From Virgibacillus_F sp049310925 (GTDB lineage Bacteria > Bacillota > Bacilli > Bacillales > Amphibacillaceae), in NCBI RefSeq assembly GCF_049310925.1, contig NZ_JBMERP010000006.1, positions 36,990 to 100,989 of the forward strand: a stretch of DNA of 64,000 bases. Direction: 5' to 3'. Positions within the stretch are counted from its first letter, which is position 1. Each line of letters begins with the position of its first letter. Both the position numbers and the translations under genes were made by a program. Below the pieces are notes generated by a model. It had not been told where the DNA came from. It saw only the letters and a list, made by a program, of their open reading frames with translations, and did not search any database. This document shows positions 1 to 8,149 of the stretch, piece by piece.

Positions 1-617
1 TAAAAGACAGTCTACGGCGACTGCAAACAGATTACATTGATTTTTACATGCTTCACGGTGGAACGATTGATGATCCTATCGACGAAACAATTTCAGCCTT
101 TGACGAATTAAAACAGGAGGGGCACATTCGTGCGTACGGTATTTCTTCAATCAGACCAAATGTAATTCGCGAGTATGTAAAGCGCTCTTCTATTGACGGA
201 GTAATGATGCAATACAATATGCTAGATCGTCGTCCTGAAGAAGAGATTCTGAATTTGTTAAACGAGCACGACATTAGTGTTCTGGCGCGTGGCCCATTAG
301 CCAAAGGAATGCTGAGTGAAAAAGGGAAACAGCAAATTGAAGAAAAAGCTCAAAATGGATTTCTTGACTACTCACGACAAGAATTATTAGAGATCTATCA
401 GGAACTGTCAAATACTGCTGATAAATCCTTACTAAGTGGTACGGCCTTCCGCTATGATTTATATCACCCTGCTGTTGTTAGCGCAGTATTCGGAGCAAGT
501 TCACCAGATCAAGTAAACAGCAATGTCGCCCATCATGAAGCAGCACCTATGACTCGTGAATTGTATGCTTCACTGCAAGCTATAACAAAACCAATTAAAT
601 ACGATAAACATCGTTAG
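1..617 (+). CDS. Aldo/keto reductase, C-terminal part (gene begins before the window)
   Basis: The open frame enters from the left edge (first full codon at position 3), and the sequence before the first internal ATG at 48 still reads as family sequence (SLRRLQTDYIDFYMLHGG), so the true start lies outside the window. That stretch is the typical AKR segment of strand beta-4 and its flanks, with the LRRLQTDYIDFY and HGG signature. About 205 residues remain of a family that is usually 300-330 residues. The later part has the ARGPLAKGMLSEKG segment that contributes to NADP binding in the YhdN/YcsN-like group. It is expected to be a cytosolic NADPH-dependent oxidoreductase of unknown substrate. 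A clear intrinsic terminator follows. The family call is firm; the substrate cannot be inferred. Confidence 0.9.
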   Translation, partial: KDSLRRLQTDYIDFYMLHGGTIDDPIDETISAFDELKQEGHIRAYGISSIRPNVIREYVKRSSIDGVMMQYNMLDRRPEEEILNLLNEHDISVLARGPLAKGMLSEKGKQQIEEKAQNGFLDYSRQELLEIYQELSNTADKSLLSGTAFRYDLYHPAVVSAVFGASSPDQVNSNVAHHEAAPMTRELYASLQAITKPIKYDKHR

Positions 618-625
618 TAACTGAA

Positions 626-653
626 CCAGAGCATAACTTGCTCTGGTTTTTTT
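626..653 (+). terminator. Intrinsic terminator of the aldo/keto reductase gene
   Basis: A 7-bp stem CCAGAGC/GCTCTGG with a 7-nt loop is followed directly by seven T residues, nine bases after the stop codon. Confidence 0.85.
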
Positions 654-698
654 GACGATAAGCCTAGTTTTCTAACTTTCTCCAAGAATTAATTTCCA

Positions 699-727
699 TT
701 GATAATTATTCCCTCACCACATATAAT
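699..727 (+). promoter_or_regulatory. Sigma-A promoter of the YqjW-like polymerase gene
   Basis: TTGATA at 699-704 and a perfect TATAAT at 722-727 are separated by 17 bp. The expected start of transcription falls inside the LexA box just downstream, so LexA binding would block initiation. Confidence 0.8.
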
Positions 728-729
728 AG

Positions 730-741
730 GAACAAATGTTC
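730..741 (+). promoter_or_regulatory. LexA (DinR) operator
   Basis: GAAC-AAAT-GTTC is a perfect dyad matching the Bacillus LexA/DinR consensus core GAAC-N4-GTTC. It sits 2 bp after the -10 box and about 28 bp before the start codon of a Y-family polymerase. Site sequence, position and gene function all agree with SOS control. Confidence 0.85.
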
Positions 742-768
742 TAATTAACTTGAGGTGAGGGAACTAGT

Positions 769-2022
769 ATGGATTATTCCACATATCCGCGAAATGATAT
801 ACTTTGTATAGATATGCGTTCATTTTACGCAAGCGTCGAAGCGGTTAAACTGGGATTTGACCCAATGACGGTTCAATTAGCTGTTGTTGGTGATACAAAC
901 AGAACAGGAAGTATTGTTCTTGCAGCTTCTCCAACATTAAAAAGGAAGCATGGTGTCAGCAACGTTAGTCGTTTTTTTGAACTTCCAGATGATCCTGACA
1001 TTCACATAGTAAATGCCCATATGGCTGATTACTTAAACGTTTCTATGGAAATCACAAAATTGATAAACCAATATGTACCAAAGGAAGCTATCCACCAATA
1101 TTCTGTTGACGAGGTTTGGGTTACGGTAAACGGACTTGAAAAGTTGTTCGGTGGCAAATGGCAAATTGCCAGGCTTATTAAGCGGGATATCCTGGAAAAC
1201 ATCGGAATAACTTGTTCAATCGGGATAGGTGACAATAAATTCCTTGCCAAAGTCGTTATGGATTTGCATGCAAAGAAAGCTGGAATAGCTGAGTGTAAGT
1301 ACGAGGATGTTAAAGAAAAACTATGGCCGTTTCCAGTCCAGGATATTTGGGGAATAGGTCGAAGAATGCAAAACAATTTAAACAGAATGGGAATAGTGAC
1401 GCTAGGACAGCTGGCAAAATTTCCATTGAAACAAATAAAAAAGCGTTTTGGCGTTATGGGAGAACAGCTGTACTGGCACGCCTGGGGCATTGACCTTAGT
1501 CCTGTTCTTGGTGATTTCACAAAAACAGAGCAAAAAGGATTTGGCCATGGGATCTCTCTATTACGTGATTATTCCAAAGACGAAGTTGCTGCATGTATTC
1601 TTGACCTTTGTGAAGAAGTTTGTCGCCGAGCCAGAACCGCTAAAAAATCGGGGAAAACCATTCATCTTGGTATATCCTATTCAAAACTCACTGGTGGAGG
1701 ATTTAGCCGTTCTAAATCAATCATGCTCCCAACAAATACTACAATGGAAATTTACAGCGTTTGCATGTACCTATTCAACGAATTTTATGATGGAGTCAGT
1801 GATGTCCGCCATGTATATGTCACGTTAGATAAACTCTATGACGATGAGGAAACGCAATTAGATTTATTTGATGAAAATAAACCGAAGAAAAAGGATATTG
1901 GCTATGTGATGGATTCTATACGTGATAAATATGGCGCTACTGCCATACTTCGAGCAACAAGCTATACTGACGCGGGAATTACCATCGGAAGAAGTGAAAA
2001 AATAGGTGGTCATAAAGCCTAA
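769..2022 (+). CDS. yqjW: Y-family DNA polymerase, YqjW/UvrX (UmuC-like) type
   Basis: Translesion DNA polymerase of 417 residues. The N-terminal palm has the catalytic CIDMRSFYASVEA motif (Asp15) and SVDE (Asp114, Glu115). A helix-hairpin-helix thumb (IWGIGRRMQNNLNRMGI, about residues 194-210) and a little-finger domain follow. QLDLF at residues 363-367 is a textbook beta-clamp-binding peptide. The length matches B. subtilis YqjW and UvrX (about 412-416 residues) and differs in sequence from the DinB-type enzyme encoded at 24.6-25.9 kb. The ATG follows a GAGGTGAG ribosome-binding site at 752-759. A sigma-A promoter overlapped by a LexA box precedes it, so it should be SOS-induced. The YolD-like small gene that often accompanies these polymerases is not present on either side. 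Error-prone bypass synthesis is inferred from the family. Confidence 0.92.
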   Translation: MDYSTYPRNDILCIDMRSFYASVEAVKLGFDPMTVQLAVVGDTNRTGSIVLAASPTLKRKHGVSNVSRFFELPDDPDIHIVNAHMADYLNVSMEITKLINQYVPKEAIHQYSVDEVWVTVNGLEKLFGGKWQIARLIKRDILENIGITCSIGIGDNKFLAKVVMDLHAKKAGIAECKYEDVKEKLWPFPVQDIWGIGRRMQNNLNRMGIVTLGQLAKFPLKQIKKRFGVMGEQLYWHAWGIDLSPVLGDFTKTEQKGFGHGISLLRDYSKDEVAACILDLCEEVCRRARTAKKSGKTIHLGISYSKLTGGGFSRSKSIMLPTNTTMEIYSVCMYLFNEFYDGVSDVRHVYVTLDKLYDDEETQLDLFDENKPKKKDIGYVMDSIRDKYGATAILRATSYTDAGITIGRSEKIGGHKA

Positions 2023-2157
2023 ATATTGTTTTAACAAAAACCCCACTGAATGAATATTCGCTTTTTTGTGTTTATTTTTTTCATAAATGTGATACTATTG
2101 CTTTAAACACATAAACAAAGATGAGTGCGATGAGTGCTAGGAACATGGGGGACAAAA

Positions 2158-3726
2158 ATGAATAAGAATTTAATTAAACAGCTCTATTGGGTTATGCCTG
2201 GAGTAATTATTGTTTTTGGGTTGGTTTTATTATTTTATCACAACTATTCTGAAGTTACCGAGCCACCTGAACCGAATTGGAGCAGAGCCTTAACTATTGG
2301 AAAAACCGAAATAAATAAGCTGCCTCCTATAAGAGAGACAAAAGATGGAAACTACATCATAACAAGAGTAGATGATCAAAAACTAGCTACAACAACGATT
2401 AACAAGGAATTCACAGTAAAAGACGAACAAAACTTTGATATACCTATAGACAAGTGGTCTCAGGTTTATCTCCAGGATGACCATATTATCTACTTTGATT
2501 ACACAAATATAAAGGATCAGAATAAGAATGAAATTGTATCTAATGTTAAGGAATTCTATCCTTTAGAAAACACTATTTTTTATATAAAAGGACAAACGCT
2601 CTACCAATTGAACCCTGAAAATAAAGAATCAACAAAGGTTATGGATGTTAACTTGGATAAGCAAAACATCGCCTTTCAACAAAATGAAAATGGGTCATAT
2701 ATATTAACGTCTGCAGTAAATTCCGGAAAAATTATTATCCAACTAAAACAACTAACAAATGGAAATCTCAATAGTCTATATCAAACGGCAATAAAAATAA
2801 ATCCGAGTAAAGTTGTAAAGGGGATTTCGTTTACTATTAACAACCAGAAATTAGCTATATTGCTACAGGAGGCACTTCAGTCTCCTCAAGGACCACCTGA
2901 ATACTTCAACTATTTTATGCAGACATCACTTACAGGGAAAAGTTCACCAACATTACATGAATTAACATTTGATGATCCCGCTGGAAATGGTGAATTAACA
3001 GAGGTTTCAAGCGTCTCCCTAAAGTATAATAATGAACGCCCAACTTTGTTATTTCAGGCGAATGGAGAAACCGAAACACAATACAATGATGGTAAAGCTT
3101 TTAATATATATAAAACCGAAATAAAAGAAAACGGCCAAACCATAACCAAACGACGAAGTAACACGCCTGCAATGTCAATGAAACCGCAGTGGGTTAATAA
3201 TGAATCAATCGCGTGGTTGGACATGGACTCGGATGGCAGTAGGATAAACATTTCATCCCGTGACATTGCGGCAATAAGTGAACTGACTGCGTTCAACTCA
3301 GATGATTGGGTCCGAGCACTTGGTAAAACACTTGGCATGATATCTTCATCTGTTTTTGCTTTTGCGATTTCAGCTCTATGGTTTATATGGCCAGTTGCTT
3401 TCATTGCTTTTATGTATATCTTTAAAGGAAAAGTAATGAATCATAATCCAGTTTGGACATTTTATAGTGGAATTGGGATATATGCTATTGCTGCACTAGC
3501 CTTCAGAAAAAGTTTTTTCGTCAACAATATCTATATAAATGCACCCCAATATTTAACTTTTAATTGGAGTTCCTTTTTTTACATGATATTATTTGCTATT
3601 GTAGCTTTCGCCATTACGCAACTGACAAAAAGATACAATGGATGGGACAGTTCAGTAAGACTTGTATACTTTATGGGTTTACACATTTTGTTGCTGACAA
3701 CATTCTTTGGGCCATATATAGTGTAA
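2158..3726 (+). CDS. Unknown membrane protein with large N-terminal extracytoplasmic domain
   Basis: I do not recognise a family. The 522-residue protein has one N-terminal hydrophobic segment (about residues 10-28), a hydrophilic region of about 370 residues rich in short beta-like stretches, then four to five hydrophobic segments near the C-terminus. The hydrophilic part has repeated motifs of the kind VDDQKLATTTI, DDHIIYFDY and NNESIAWLDMDSDGSRI, reminiscent of beta-propeller proteins such as the TolB-like fold. Topology is therefore a large domain outside the membrane anchored at both ends. The frame is open from a GTG at 2134, but the ATG at 2158 is preferred because GGGGGA precedes it by 5 bases. 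It stands alone between the polymerase gene and a strong terminator. Confidence 0.7.
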   Translation: MNKNLIKQLYWVMPGVIIVFGLVLLFYHNYSEVTEPPEPNWSRALTIGKTEINKLPPIRETKDGNYIITRVDDQKLATTTINKEFTVKDEQNFDIPIDKWSQVYLQDDHIIYFDYTNIKDQNKNEIVSNVKEFYPLENTIFYIKGQTLYQLNPENKESTKVMDVNLDKQNIAFQQNENGSYILTSAVNSGKIIIQLKQLTNGNLNSLYQTAIKINPSKVVKGISFTINNQKLAILLQEALQSPQGPPEYFNYFMQTSLTGKSSPTLHELTFDDPAGNGELTEVSSVSLKYNNERPTLLFQANGETETQYNDGKAFNIYKTEIKENGQTITKRRSNTPAMSMKPQWVNNESIAWLDMDSDGSRINISSRDIAAISELTAFNSDDWVRALGKTLGMISSSVFAFAISALWFIWPVAFIAFMYIFKGKVMNHNPVWTFYSGIGIYAIAALAFRKSFFVNNIYINAPQYLTFNWSSFFYMILFAIVAFAITQLTKRYNGWDSSVRLVYFMGLHILLLTTFFGPYIV

Positions 3727-3730
3727 TAAA

Positions 3731-3776
3731 AAAACACGTTATAAATGTGATTAAACATTTATAACGTGTTTTTTTT
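3731..3776. terminator. Strong intrinsic terminator
   Basis: A near-perfect 17-bp stem (core ACACGTTATAAATG / CATTTATAACGTGT) with an 8-nt loop at 3748-3755 runs into T residues. A-tracts on the 5' side could let it work in both directions. Confidence 0.85.
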
Positions 3777-3963
3777 ATTGCCCCTATACTATGATTACTA
3801 CATATAGTTTTATGAATAGTACACAGCGATGGACTACTACACTACCTCCTACCATGATTTCAATAGATTCTTTAATCAATTTACCAAAAATCATGTTCAA
3901 CGACCATTCATTTTCTTAAGCAGCCGAGTATACTACTTATAAAACAAATAAGGGAGTTTTATT

Positions 3964-4197
3964 ATGAGTAAGTATAAAATAGTTGTTGACACAACTAATA
4001 AGAAGAACAGTGCCCTACAGCGGTATAATTTAATTACACGGAATGAAATAAATGCCCACATTGAGACCTATACAATTGATAGTGGAGAAATTTATTGTGT
4101 AGAGGCTGGACCATATTCAGAGAAAAAGTACGCTCTTCAGGATGTTGATAAAATTAAAGGCTTGGGAATAAAAAATGCCTTTATTACAAGTACATGA
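3964..4197 (+). CDS. Small SPOR-domain-like protein
   Basis: A 77-residue protein preceded by AAGGGAG. Its C-terminal half (EIYCVEAGPYSEKKYALQ, then about 17 more residues ending GIKNAFI) follows the SPOR pattern of a V-x-x-GPF/Y-x-x-K-x-x-A strand, a helix and a closing x-x-GI-x-x-A-F-I strand. SPOR domains bind denuded glycan strands of peptidoglycan. There is no signal peptide or membrane segment, and at this length the protein is little more than one SPOR fold, so either it acts in the cytosol on another partner or the resemblance is only structural. It is a single-gene unit bracketed by terminators. Confidence 0.6.
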   Translation: MSKYKIVVDTTNKKNSALQRYNLITRNEINAHIETYTIDSGEIYCVEAGPYSEKKYALQDVDKIKGLGIKNAFITST

Positions 4198-4228
4198 TCA
4201 GACAAGTTTACCGTAAATTAATTACAAG

Positions 4229-4266
4229 AAGCAACCTTCTAGTATTAATAGAAAAGTTGCTTTTTT
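4229..4266 (+). terminator. Intrinsic terminator after the SPOR-like gene
   Basis: AAGCAAC and GTTGCTT pair at the base, and TTCTA/TAGAA extends the stem; it is followed by six T residues. Confidence 0.75.
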
Positions 4267-4286
4267 GGTATTAGTTATTACATACA

Positions 4287-4320
4287 AACTGTACGTGAAA
4301 CCTCTCGGTTCATACGGCTC
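4287..4320 (-). ncRNA. Group II intron domain V remnant
   Basis: Read on the minus strand these 34 bases begin GAGCCGTATGAACC, carry a GAGA (GNRA) tetraloop, and end GGTTTCACGTACAGTTT. That is the size and layout of group II intron domain V: the AGC catalytic triad near the 5' end, a 2-nt bulge region and a GNRA cap. The closing strand reads ACAGTTT where ACGGTTC is usual, giving one C-A mismatch and G-U pairs, which suggests decay. No reverse transcriptase/maturase gene is present nearby, so this is probably a dead fragment. Confidence 0.7.
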
Positions 4321-4600
4321 TTATCATGAGGGGACAGAACTATATCGTATACCAGTAACCAGTGGAGTTAGTGCAAGAAGCATTTAACCCGTTAGTAGAT
4401 CCCAAACTGCATTAGAGTAAAAATCATTATACTTTAAGCAATAAATTGGTTCAGGATGATGTCCCTGTTCAATCTCAAATCGAGTAGCCAGTGGGAGTTT
4501 CACCAAAAGGCTCTCATAGAACCTGTTATCGCATACCAATTACAATGCGATTTAACTTGTTATTTTTGATTTGCTCCATCAAAAGTGAATTACTTAGTTT
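4321..4600. other. Non-coding stretch next to the domain V remnant
   Basis: No supported gene on either strand. The minus strand upstream of domain V would hold the rest of the intron, and this stretch may be its degraded 5' part, but I cannot assign domains I-IV or splice junctions. Confidence 0.4.
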
Positions 4601-4610
4601 CAATTTACCT

Positions 4611-5405
4611 CTACTTTTTATTAAATTGATTCTTTAACACGGATTCCAGCGCTGAAGGAAATAATGCGTGAAGTTTGCTTCCTGCTTCCATCCAACGGGG
4701 CATATTAATCTCTCGTTTCTTTTTAAATAAATTGCTTACAATCTTTTTGGCTACTTGATCAGGATCAAGCATATAGGAAGCTATTTTTTTCTGATAACTT
4801 CCAGAAGGATCAGCATCCGCAAAAAAATTGGTTTGGACTGGTCCAAGGTTAACAGCAGTAACCATAATATTTCTGCTAGCAACTTCCATTCGCAGCGCAT
4901 TTGTAAAACCCAGTACTGCGTGTTTAGTAGAAGCATAAATAGATGATTTTGGTGTTGCCATCTTACCAGCCTGCGATGCAATATTAACAATATGACCTTC
5001 TCCATTTGCAAGAAGGTGTGTCAGTACCTGTTGCGTGCCTTGAATAAGGGCAAAGACATTTAGTTCAAACATCTTTCTGGTATCACCCCATTGCATATCC
5101 TCAACATTTACAAATAATCCAGCACCTGCGTTGTTCACTAGTCCATGAACAGGAGCATGCTCCCGTAAAAGGTGTTCAAATACGGCCACTCGATCCGCTT
5201 CGTCAAGTAGGTCAACCTTGTAACAAGCTGCAGCTATACCAAATGTGTCCTTAATTTGACGTTGAATTACTTCAAGTTTATCAATAGATCTTGCAAGCAT
5301 AATTGGTATCCCGCCCTGTTCCGCGATATGCCAAGCAAGCTTCTCTCCGATTCCACTTGAAGCTCCTGTTACAATAACTTTTTTAGATTTTAGTTGATTA
5401 CCCAT
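4611..5405 (-). CDS. yqjQ: Short-chain dehydrogenase/reductase YqjQ
   Basis: Classical SDR of 264 residues. TGASSGIG at residues 13-20 binds the dinucleotide, NNAG is at 91-94, and the catalytic Ser144, Tyr157 and Lys161 (YASTK) are all present. The C-terminal extension with KKKREINMPRW resembles the DltE/YqjQ group, which often acts on lipid-like ketones; the substrate is unknown. It lies 10 bp downstream of yqjP, so the two are almost certainly one transcript, as in B. subtilis. No signal peptide, so cytosolic. Confidence 0.9.
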   Translation of the reverse strand: MGNQLKSKKVIVTGASSGIGEKLAWHIAEQGGIPIMLARSIDKLEVIQRQIKDTFGIAAACYKVDLLDEADRVAVFEHLLREHAPVHGLVNNAGAGLFVNVEDMQWGDTRKMFELNVFALIQGTQQVLTHLLANGEGHIVNIASQAGKMATPKSSIYASTKHAVLGFTNALRMEVASRNIMVTAVNLGPVQTNFFADADPSGSYQKKIASYMLDPDQVAKKIVSNLFKKKREINMPRWMEAGSKLHALFPSALESVLKNQFNKK

Positions 5406-5415
5406 CTGCTATCAC

Positions 5416-6378
5416 CTAGTTAACCTCATAATAATAGATACCATCAATGATTGTTTTACTTATTTTCTCTTGATTTTCAAGGAAATCAAGCTGACCAGTT
5501 GTTTCAGACATTGTTAAATCTAATTGTTTCTCGATTTGTTTAGGGAAAAGCTTTTGACAAAGTTGAAATGGTGTTTGCTTTTCTTGCAGAAGCATTTGGA
5601 AAACTTTTGCTGCTCGTTGTTCCTGTTTCTTTAACTGGGCCGGAAGTAATTCATCTATATTCGTAACATTTATCCCATGACCTGGGTACACGGTGGAAAC
5701 TCCGAGTGAAAGGCACTTCATCAAATTTTCACGGTACTGAACGAGAGGCATGGCACGCTCTTCCTCCCCATCATGTGGTGGTTCGATAATAGGATTTGGT
5801 GAAATATGCTCTAATATATGGTCTCCCCCAATAAGCGAACCATCTGCTTCTCTGAAAAACGACAGATGGCTTTGGGCATGACCTTTCGTATCAATTACCT
5901 GCCAGTCTGAGTGTCCAGGTAGTCGATCATTTTCTTCTAAGTATGTCGTTAGCTTACCTTTCCCTGCAAAGTGTAACGGTTCTTCTAATTTATTTAAAAA
6001 ACCACTTAAAGCTTCTGGTACTCCAGAAGCTTTAAAAAAATCACGGTAGAATTGCTCATAACGTTTGAAAAATTCCTGGTTTCGAGTTAACCATAAATCA
6101 TTATTTTTGTGACCAGCTAAAATATCCACTCTTGGAAATTCCTCGACTAAACCAGTATGATCTGGATGATGATGTGTTAAGATAATCTGCTCAATATCTC
6201 TTGGGTAGTAGCCTAATTCTTTCAATTGGTCTTTTAAAACATCCCATGCTTCCTTAGTCTTCACACCTGCATCTACTAAAGATAGCCGATCACCTTTTAA
6301 TAAATAAACATGTGTATCTCCTACCGCAAATGGCGTTGGTATGGTTAGTTTTGTAATTGTGTCATGAACAAGCTGCAT
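5416..6378 (-). CDS. yqjP: Metallo-beta-lactamase-fold hydrolase YqjP
   Basis: A 320-residue MBL-fold hydrolase. The metal-binding HxHxDH motif is HHHPDH (His69, His71, Asp73, His74), with DTKGHAQSH and the later YPGHG supplying further ligands. The C-terminal helical region resembles LACTB2-like enzymes. It is the first gene of the yqjP-yqjQ unit. Its promoter region carries the perfect palindrome TGAATGATCATTCA. The substrate is not known; hydrolysis of a thioester or similar bond is family-based inference. Confidence 0.88.
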   Translation of the reverse strand: MQLVHDTITKLTIPTPFAVGDTHVYLLKGDRLSLVDAGVKTKEAWDVLKDQLKELGYYPRDIEQIILTHHHPDHTGLVEEFPRVDILAGHKNNDLWLTRNQEFFKRYEQFYRDFFKASGVPEALSGFLNKLEEPLHFAGKGKLTTYLEENDRLPGHSDWQVIDTKGHAQSHLSFFREADGSLIGGDHILEHISPNPIIEPPHDGEEERAMPLVQYRENLMKCLSLGVSTVYPGHGINVTNIDELLPAQLKKQEQRAAKVFQMLLQEKQTPFQLCQKLFPKQIEKQLDLTMSETTGQLDFLENQEKISKTIIDGIYYYEVN

Positions 6379-6396
6379 TTGTTAAATCCCCCATAA

Positions 6397-6410
6397 TGAA
6401 TGATCATTCA
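6397..6410. promoter_or_regulatory. Palindromic operator before yqjP-yqjQ
   Basis: TGAATGATCATTCA is a perfect 14-bp palindrome lying between a weak promoter (minus strand TTGAAT, 16 bp, TAAAAC) and the yqjP start codon. This is the size and position expected of a TetR-type operator. It shares half-sites with the B. subtilis FadR site but lacks its central 4 bp. Confidence 0.5.
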
Positions 6411-6453
6411 GTTTTATTCTATTTTAGCGCTAATTCAACTGAATGTACATATA

Positions 6454-8079
6454 TTAACCTTTCGGGATTAACAAACGATGGATTGCTTCCGTAAGAATAT
6501 GTGGCAGGCGTTCAAAGCTATACCCTAGTTCAAGACGTTCTGTCCACTGGTGTGGGGCCTTACCAAATGGGCCTATGTTTAAAACGGGCATCGTTAATTC
6601 TTCCATAATATCCTCAGGGAAAGTGAATCCATTATTTTGTAGTGGCATATTCACTGTTAATTGACTAAGCTTACTTTTTGAAGCAACAGGTCCAACAAAA
6701 CTCAAGTCGGATAAACCCGTGAAAAATTCAGCTATTGTTAACTCTTCGTTATGTTCGGACAATGCGTAAGACTTTACATGCTCCACTACGTCCTTAACGT
6801 AAGGGTCTTCATAAGATGAAACTGCTGGATAAAATGGTGGGCTATAGAATAAAACAATTAATGGAGCCAGATCCTTACACATAGATGCTAAATCCTGTAC
6901 AAGTAATGTTGAAAAGTCTCGGTCCCCTTGTTCGCGTTGACTTACCAGTAAATGCTGGCGTCTCACCACTTCGTCCTCTCCATGACGCTTTACTGCCTCC
7001 GTATAAAGTTCTTCATACATCATTACAGAAACATTAACAGCAGGCATTGTAAAATCGGTGGCAATTGTTGCGTAATTATTTGCCTTTTCGTTCACATATA
7101 GTTCAATTTCCCGCGCAGCTTTTTTGGTACTGGTTAACAACTTTTCATTTAGTTCATCAAAGGTTTGTTTTAAGTAAAGCACATTATACATTGAAATAGC
7201 AGCGTTCGGTGTTTGTACGGAATACTCTTGCTTAAGATCACGTTGCATTAAACTGACAGGAGGTGGTGTGACCTCATCTCCTATCTTCTCAATAAACGCC
7301 TCATTTAGCTCAAGCTGTTGAGCTAAAAAGCTGACCATTAAATTGGGGTTGACTCCTGCGAAAGGTTCACCAACATGTGACTCTTTACCATAGCAATAAA
7401 AACCAGGCAGCACTTTTCCAATCGACCCTGCATAAACATAGTTCGATGGATCCCCCGGATATTTACTAAAGCTAGGCTCGCCATTTAAGCAAGCTTGGTA
7501 GATGAGGTCTTCTTCTTCTTTAAGCTGGTTTAAAACCGGCAGGGCTGTCAACATACCCTGTGAGTTTACCTCCTCATCAGGAACCGTAACAAGTAAAACA
7601 TTTCCATCAAATTCATCATCAATTGCTTGTTCCACTAACGACAAATGCAAGGAAAGTCCTGCTTTCATATCCATTGATCCTCGACCGAATAGCCACTCAC
7701 CATTTTCTATATCCTTTTGAACGTCATCTGGTAGCTGTTCTTTAATTTTTTCCATTTCACGCGTCAATTCACGTGGATGAAAAGCTAAGTTTTGCAGCGA
7801 ACCGTAATCATCGACTCCAACAACGTCGAAATGACTTAATAAAATTACCGTTTCTTTCTTGTTACCCTGCTTTACTAAAGCTGTCAAAAGTCTCCTGCCA
7901 TCGTCCAATGGGTGCAGTTTTAAATGATGGTCATGCTTTTGAAAATATTCTTTTTGGGCCAACAGATGGTGTATATATTCTGGAAGTGCGATTTCTGCTG
8001 TACTTCCTGTTATACTTTGATGGTTTACAAGTGTACATAGTAAGTCAGTTAATTCTTCTTTCGTTTGCCAGCTTTTCAT
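6454..8079 (-). CDS. yqjN: M20-family peptidase/deacylase YqjN (RocB-like)
   Basis: M20-family metallohydrolase of 541 residues, the length of the RocB/YqjN group. Metal ligands and catalytic residues are visible: HFD (His83, Asp85), GRGSMDMKAG (Asp137) and PDEE (catalytic Glu169, Glu170). The long insert between them and the C-terminal SFERLPHILTEAIHRLL tail match RocB-like proteins, linked in B. subtilis to arginine use although their reaction is unproven. ATG follows AGGAGG. It stands alone, divergent from the GDPD gene. Confidence 0.88.
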   Translation of the reverse strand: MKSWQTKEELTDLLCTLVNHQSITGSTAEIALPEYIHHLLAQKEYFQKHDHHLKLHPLDDGRRLLTALVKQGNKKETVILLSHFDVVGVDDYGSLQNLAFHPRELTREMEKIKEQLPDDVQKDIENGEWLFGRGSMDMKAGLSLHLSLVEQAIDDEFDGNVLLVTVPDEEVNSQGMLTALPVLNQLKEEEDLIYQACLNGEPSFSKYPGDPSNYVYAGSIGKVLPGFYCYGKESHVGEPFAGVNPNLMVSFLAQQLELNEAFIEKIGDEVTPPPVSLMQRDLKQEYSVQTPNAAISMYNVLYLKQTFDELNEKLLTSTKKAAREIELYVNEKANNYATIATDFTMPAVNVSVMMYEELYTEAVKRHGEDEVVRRQHLLVSQREQGDRDFSTLLVQDLASMCKDLAPLIVLFYSPPFYPAVSSYEDPYVKDVVEHVKSYALSEHNEELTIAEFFTGLSDLSFVGPVASKSKLSQLTVNMPLQNNGFTFPEDIMEELTMPVLNIGPFGKAPHQWTERLELGYSFERLPHILTEAIHRLLIPKG

Positions 8080-8149
8080 ATAGCAAACCTCCTATATAAA
8101 TTGACTTTTCAATAAGAATAAAACAAAATCATAAATGAGGTGAAGTAAA

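Noticed and set aside
1029..1520. Long open frame antisense to the YqjW-like polymerase
   Set aside because: Shadow of the well-supported polymerase gene; no ribosome-binding site or family match.
6397..6410. FadR operator before yqjP
   Set aside because: The half-sites fit, but the 4 central base pairs of the FadR site are missing, so the spacing is wrong for FadR.
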